This document shows, one piece after another, positions 59,901 to 64,000 of a stretch of DNA of 64,000 bases. Each line of letters begins with the position of its first letter. Within the stretch, counting starts at the first letter, position 1. Source of the stretch: Drosophila pseudoobscura (lineage: Eukaryota; Arthropoda; Insecta; Diptera; Drosophilidae); NCBI RefSeq assembly GCF_009870125.1, contig NC_046683.1, positions 48,251,869 to 48,315,868 of the forward strand, read 5' to 3'. Both the position numbers and the translations under genes were made by a program. The notes under the pieces are model-generated. The model searched no databases, was not told the origin of the DNA, and saw only the letters and a list, made by a program, of their open reading frames with translations.

Positions 59901-60308
59901 ATGCATAAACCAAAGCTAGGTAATGCTATAAGTGCTGCCGCCATTGCCTCATCTATATCGACCAACAACAACAGTAGCAGCAGCAGCAGCAGCAACAAAT
60001 CGAAACGGGCACGTCAATTCAGCAAGCCATCATCATCGATTGGCGGGGGAGGAGCGGCGAATCTAGCTAGCGAATCCGTCTACGACCATCATTCATCACT
60101 AATTGGAGACTCAATTGATTTAGAACATTACATCAGCGCCATGGAGGCCCGACGACACGACAACGAGCCGGATGTCTGGGCCCAACTCCAGCAGAAGGAG
60201 TCGGATATCCTGCTCGCCGCCGAGCTGGGCAAGGCTCTCCTCGAGAAGAACGAGGAGCTTGTCAAGCAGCAGGAGAAACTCATCGAGGACTATTCGGCCA
60301 AAATTGAG
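59901..60308 (+). CDS. Bicdr: Bicaudal-D-related protein (BICDR/BICDL), first coding exon only
   Basis: BICDR proteins are dynein-dynactin activating adaptors for Rab6-type vesicles. The exon encodes 136 residues from the ATG to the donor GAG|GTGAGC, phase 0. The N-terminus is Ser/Asn-rich. Then DNEPDVWAQLQQKESD leads into LLAAELGKALLE at residues 104-115, the CC1 box (AAxxG) that binds dynein light intermediate chain, followed by the start of the long coiled coil (EELVKQQEKLIEDY). The remaining exons lie to the right of the window. The gene is downstream of Glued on the same strand. The fly counterpart is CG32137 from memory. Confidence 0.8.
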
Positions 60309-63300
60309 GTGAGCTTTTGTCTAAATGAATTAATTTGATGTCTCGTTCTTTTGGGGCACTTATCGAATCTGTGGCCCTGTCATTGAAAAGTACCCTTTTG
60401 ATTGACTCACCGGGCGATTTGCATTGATGATTACAGACATATGGCTTCACTAGTCCATAGCTATGTATATTATACATGCATGACCTCTCCACAACGCATT
60501 GCTCATATTCCCAGAACGGGAATTAAATTATTCATTTTTGGTATTGATTTTTTGCTGTTGAATGGCACACACCTGTCCGCCAATGCAGCTCCACTGTAAG
60601 CCCAACTTCAGGCCACTGCAATTGAGCGGGGAGGCGCCCCATTAAATATTTAGACAAACAAAAACGGCTGGGGACTGTCCCAGCCATGTCATGTCACGGC
60701 TCCCAAACGGGTCTCTGGACGATGACAAATGTGCGCAGTAAACTACTGAACTATATAGTATATCACGTAAGGCTATCGATTTTGTTTTTTGTTTTTGTTT
60801 TTCTTTTTGTTTTGAACAGAAACAGCACTCTCTGGAACAGTAAAATTAATGTTGAAAATTGTCGCAGGTTTTATTTATATTTTTTTTAGTTTTATCAGGC
60901 ACTTGGCTGATAGCGGAACCCAAAGCAAAGTCTGTTCCCAACACCTAAAAATTCCAAAGTTTCTTCTGTCTGACGCTCGACCTTGAACCGGGAGTGGGTG
61001 GGGCTGCGGTTGGTTGCTTCGCACCTGTCCACACACCCTGAAATACTCGTAGAATGCCAATAGAAAGAAATAGAAATGTTCCGATAGGCAAACACAAACA
61101 CCCGTGCTCCAGCAGCTATCACTCGAAGTGAAGTTCAACCCAGGGCTCAAGTTCGGGGCCGTTCATTAGCATATTACTACCACCAATTTTCCCCGGCTAA
61201 CCCTCGCAGCAGATAGTCGGGCTAATGTACTTTTGTTGACCGAACCCACAATGTTTTCTTATCAATTACATTCATTGGCTGCTTTCCTACGACAGTTAAT
61301 GGCAATTCAATGGAGGGAACCGAAAGGTAAACGGACTACCAGGAAATGCCTGGAATGGTGTGTTGGGACGCCACCAGATGGTGTCAGTAACCCAAACAGA
61401 GGACACGGCAATGCGTTGAACTTGAATCCACTTCCAGTACGGCGTACACACACACACATCTTTAGTGGCTTTGGGGCATACATTCGGGCCGAGTGTTCAC
61501 GTAGTTGTGGCTGGTGGCTTAGTCACTCAAACAGAGTTTCGTATTTTCCTGCGTGACTTCATCTTCATTTCGAAATGAAAGTGCGAAGGCCAATTGCTGG
61601 GGCTGGCCGCGTAATATCCTGCCAGCACTTGGCCATGATGTCAGTAGGGGACTTAAAGTGATGTTTCTTACTTGGAAATATTTATAGTCCTTCCAGATCA
61701 GAGCACTTTTCGTTGAAGCATTCCCGCAACCAAAACTATTAACTTGATTGCTAACCTTTTCATTGAAAATTCCCCAAATACCTGTACAATTCCCATGTTC
61801 CATTTTCCATTAACGACAGACTCTTCGCTTTGGCCTAATGAAATGAGCCAGGCCCCAAAGGTCAGTCAATTGTCATTTAAATTATTTCGTTGTCCATTTC
61901 ATTATGATCTCTCTCTCTCTCGATGAATTCTGTCGTGTGGCTGGCGCATAAATCCCTTGGAATTTGTCACCTTGACTTTAGCTTATGGCCAAGTGACGGG
62001 TGGCCACAACATTTACGTTTTTCGGCTTGACTCACTTTTATTTGCGTGCTTTTGGCAATATGCAAAATTGTGCTGGTCTATCTAATTAATTTCCTCAACA
62101 TTTTGGAGCCCACAATGTCACTCCAGTGTCCCCAGCCAGCTCTGTGGTCAGCCAGGCCCATCTACACACACACACGATTAGTAGAAGGCCCAGTCTATAT
62201 GGCTGACTGACGTAATTAGACTGGTGGCTCGGTGGTTCGGTGGTGCGGTAGTCCGCCGGTCTGTTGTAGGTGTTTTCGTGGCTTTGGCTTTGGCTATAAC
62301 TTTAGTTGTAGTTTTAGTTGTTGTCGATGTGGTCCGAAGCTCGCCCATTTTTGTGTGTTGCTTTTTGCGGTCTGTTGAAGCGTGTGTGCCAATTTACGAG
62401 CATTGGCTTTTATTTTTAGCTGCGATTTTGGATTTGTTTTTGCATTAACTTTTATATGCCACCATACACCATACCATAGCATTGTTCTGTGCCCGATTCT
62501 CAAAGGCTAATGAGCCCGGAGAGGCCTTGGGCATATAGAGCATAGATTTGGCCATTTGAAGGGCTCTTGGGCCTCGCCAAATCGGGGCCTGAGGTTGGCT
62601 CAGAGAGACTTAGAGACTCGCTGATGCTTCATAAGCCATTTTCATAAAGACCTATAAACAGTATCCCACACAATTCATTCACTGAACATCAGTTGGAACA
62701 GCTTCAGATCTATATATAGCAGAACATGAAGCTCGCTCTGAATCATTCTTTTGTCTTTGCTCCAACATTCTCCAACAATATTGTAAGCCATTTATGTCGC
62801 TTTTCCAAGCCTACCACCAGAGTACTATGGGCCGTATCTAGTTCACAGACAATCACCCGAATAGCACCAACTGTTGACCATTGTCTGGCTACCAAAACGT
62901 GTTTGCTACGCCCAAGTCCGACTCTAAACTCGCCTCAAAAACAGTCCGCGGGGGAACAATTGGGCGGGGGGGCTGGGGGGTAAATGAAATCTATTGGAAC
63001 CAGGCATCCCATTGTAGTTTGTTTTAAATCGCTCGTTTATCACGATCTACCAATTGTTGCCATTACTGCTTGAGAAATTTATACCCAAACTCCGATCCGA
63101 CTTAAAAGTGTTGCAAATGGCAGCCCAAAATAAAATATATAATTTGCCGTGTGGGCGTCCGGGCTGCTATAGGTTACGGGGTATTTAAATAATTCAAATC
63201 GCTTGTGGCATTTTCGAAAGTCTACACCCCCTGCACTCGGCCCCCCTCTCAATCAGACTTTAATTGTTTTCCATAATATTTGTACTCTAGAAGAAGGTTG

Positions 63301-64000
63301 TTTAAAGTTTTTAAAATTACAATCTCTCAATTGTATTTTTCATTCATCATTTATGAATTGGACCATCGGTAAACGGCACATGATATCGGTTTATTGATCA
63401 CCGTAGGGTATTTAAACGTCGCTGTAAGGCCAAAGATAATTTCCTTACTGGTTTCAGTTTGATTTATATTTATATATGAATCTCTGGCTGGCATTGGTTG
63501 AACTGGTTTTTGTGTAATTTATTTAACTACTCTTGGTAGAACGGCAAGAGACAATTGATTGCAATTTGTTCTTTGGATCCATTACGATATTGAACTGAAA
63601 ACTTTCAGCCGTGTTCTCAACCGCCCGTTTCCCCTGCACAAAGAATGGAAAGCTAATGAAAAGGTAATTCCATTTAAACGTTCTCTGATTGGCCTTGATG
63701 GGCGGTTGTTTGCTCAAGTCTTTCTTCGAGCAGGATATGGTTGAGAATTATTTATAGAAAATGGAAGTGAAGAGCTATAATTTATGTTTAATCAGAGGAA
63801 GTTCCCCCCATATAATGATTCTCTGCGAAACGATTGACTAGTGTGTCTTAAGTTTTCTGTTAGATGCTCAGGTGATGGTATATATTAGTAGGCATTTCCT
63901 GTGATCTACTCCTCGTATCTTCAGCTACAAATGTAAATCCATTGTAGCTTCCCAACCAATCTGAACGAATCACGTATATCGGAGCGTTTCTTCCGCCTTT
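60309..64000. other. Bicdr: first Bicdr intron (continues off the window)
   Basis: At least 3.7 kb of intronic sequence with no exon that continues the coiled coil. It holds short CA repeats (61446-61459, 62165-62175) and ordinary AT-rich DNA. Confidence 0.6.

Overview
The window looks like euchromatic DNA from a Drosophila species. Genes have small and large introns with GT-AG sites. The CA/GT, GAGA, polyQ, polyG and (GTCY)n simple-sequence content is typical of the genus. The four large genes are fly orthologues that, from memory, sit together at cytological 70C on arm 3L (Muller element D) of D. melanogaster. The abundant microsatellites and a DINE-1-like repeat would suit the obscura group, but the species assignment is an inference.

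Left part (1-20 kb): the whirlin/DFNB31 orthologue dyschronic (dysc) lies on the minus strand. Ten or more coding exons carry two PDZ domains, a harmonin-homology domain, a 30-nt microexon and a polyQ exon. Its 3' end appears to leave the window on the left. A short plus-strand open frame with a poly(A) signal lies at 431-727. A possible non-coding dysc exon ends at 19296, which would make 9.5-19.3 kb a large intron. That intron holds a plus-strand gene remnant at 13.4 kb that looks broken by a 5-bp duplication.

Middle (24-40 kb): Rgl, a Ral guanine-nucleotide exchange factor, lies on the minus strand. It has a 27-nt first coding exon at 39.4 kb, an N-terminal exon at 32 kb, and the REM, CDC25 and RA domain exons at 25.2-27.7 kb. 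Its introns contain a diverged 41-bp minisatellite and a diverged 105-bp tandem repeat rich in CGAT motifs. A 41-codon uORF overlaps the proposed start codon.

Right part (44-64 kb): the GPATCH1 orthologue (minus) and Glued/p150 dynactin (plus) are divergent across about 1 kb. Downstream of Glued come a DINE-1/mini-me-like repeat and about 4 kb without a convincing gene. An Inr+DPE core promoter at 57954 then leads to the first coding exon of a Bicaudal-D-related (BICDR) gene, whose remaining exons lie beyond the right edge.

Functionally, Glued (dynactin) and Bicdr (a dynein-dynactin adaptor with a CC1 box) belong to the same transport machinery and are neighbours on the same strand. The other genes act in BK-channel/synapse organisation (dysc), Ras-to-Ral signalling (Rgl) and pre-mRNA splicing (GPATCH1). 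I found no tRNA or rRNA gene, CRISPR array or prokaryotic-type element.
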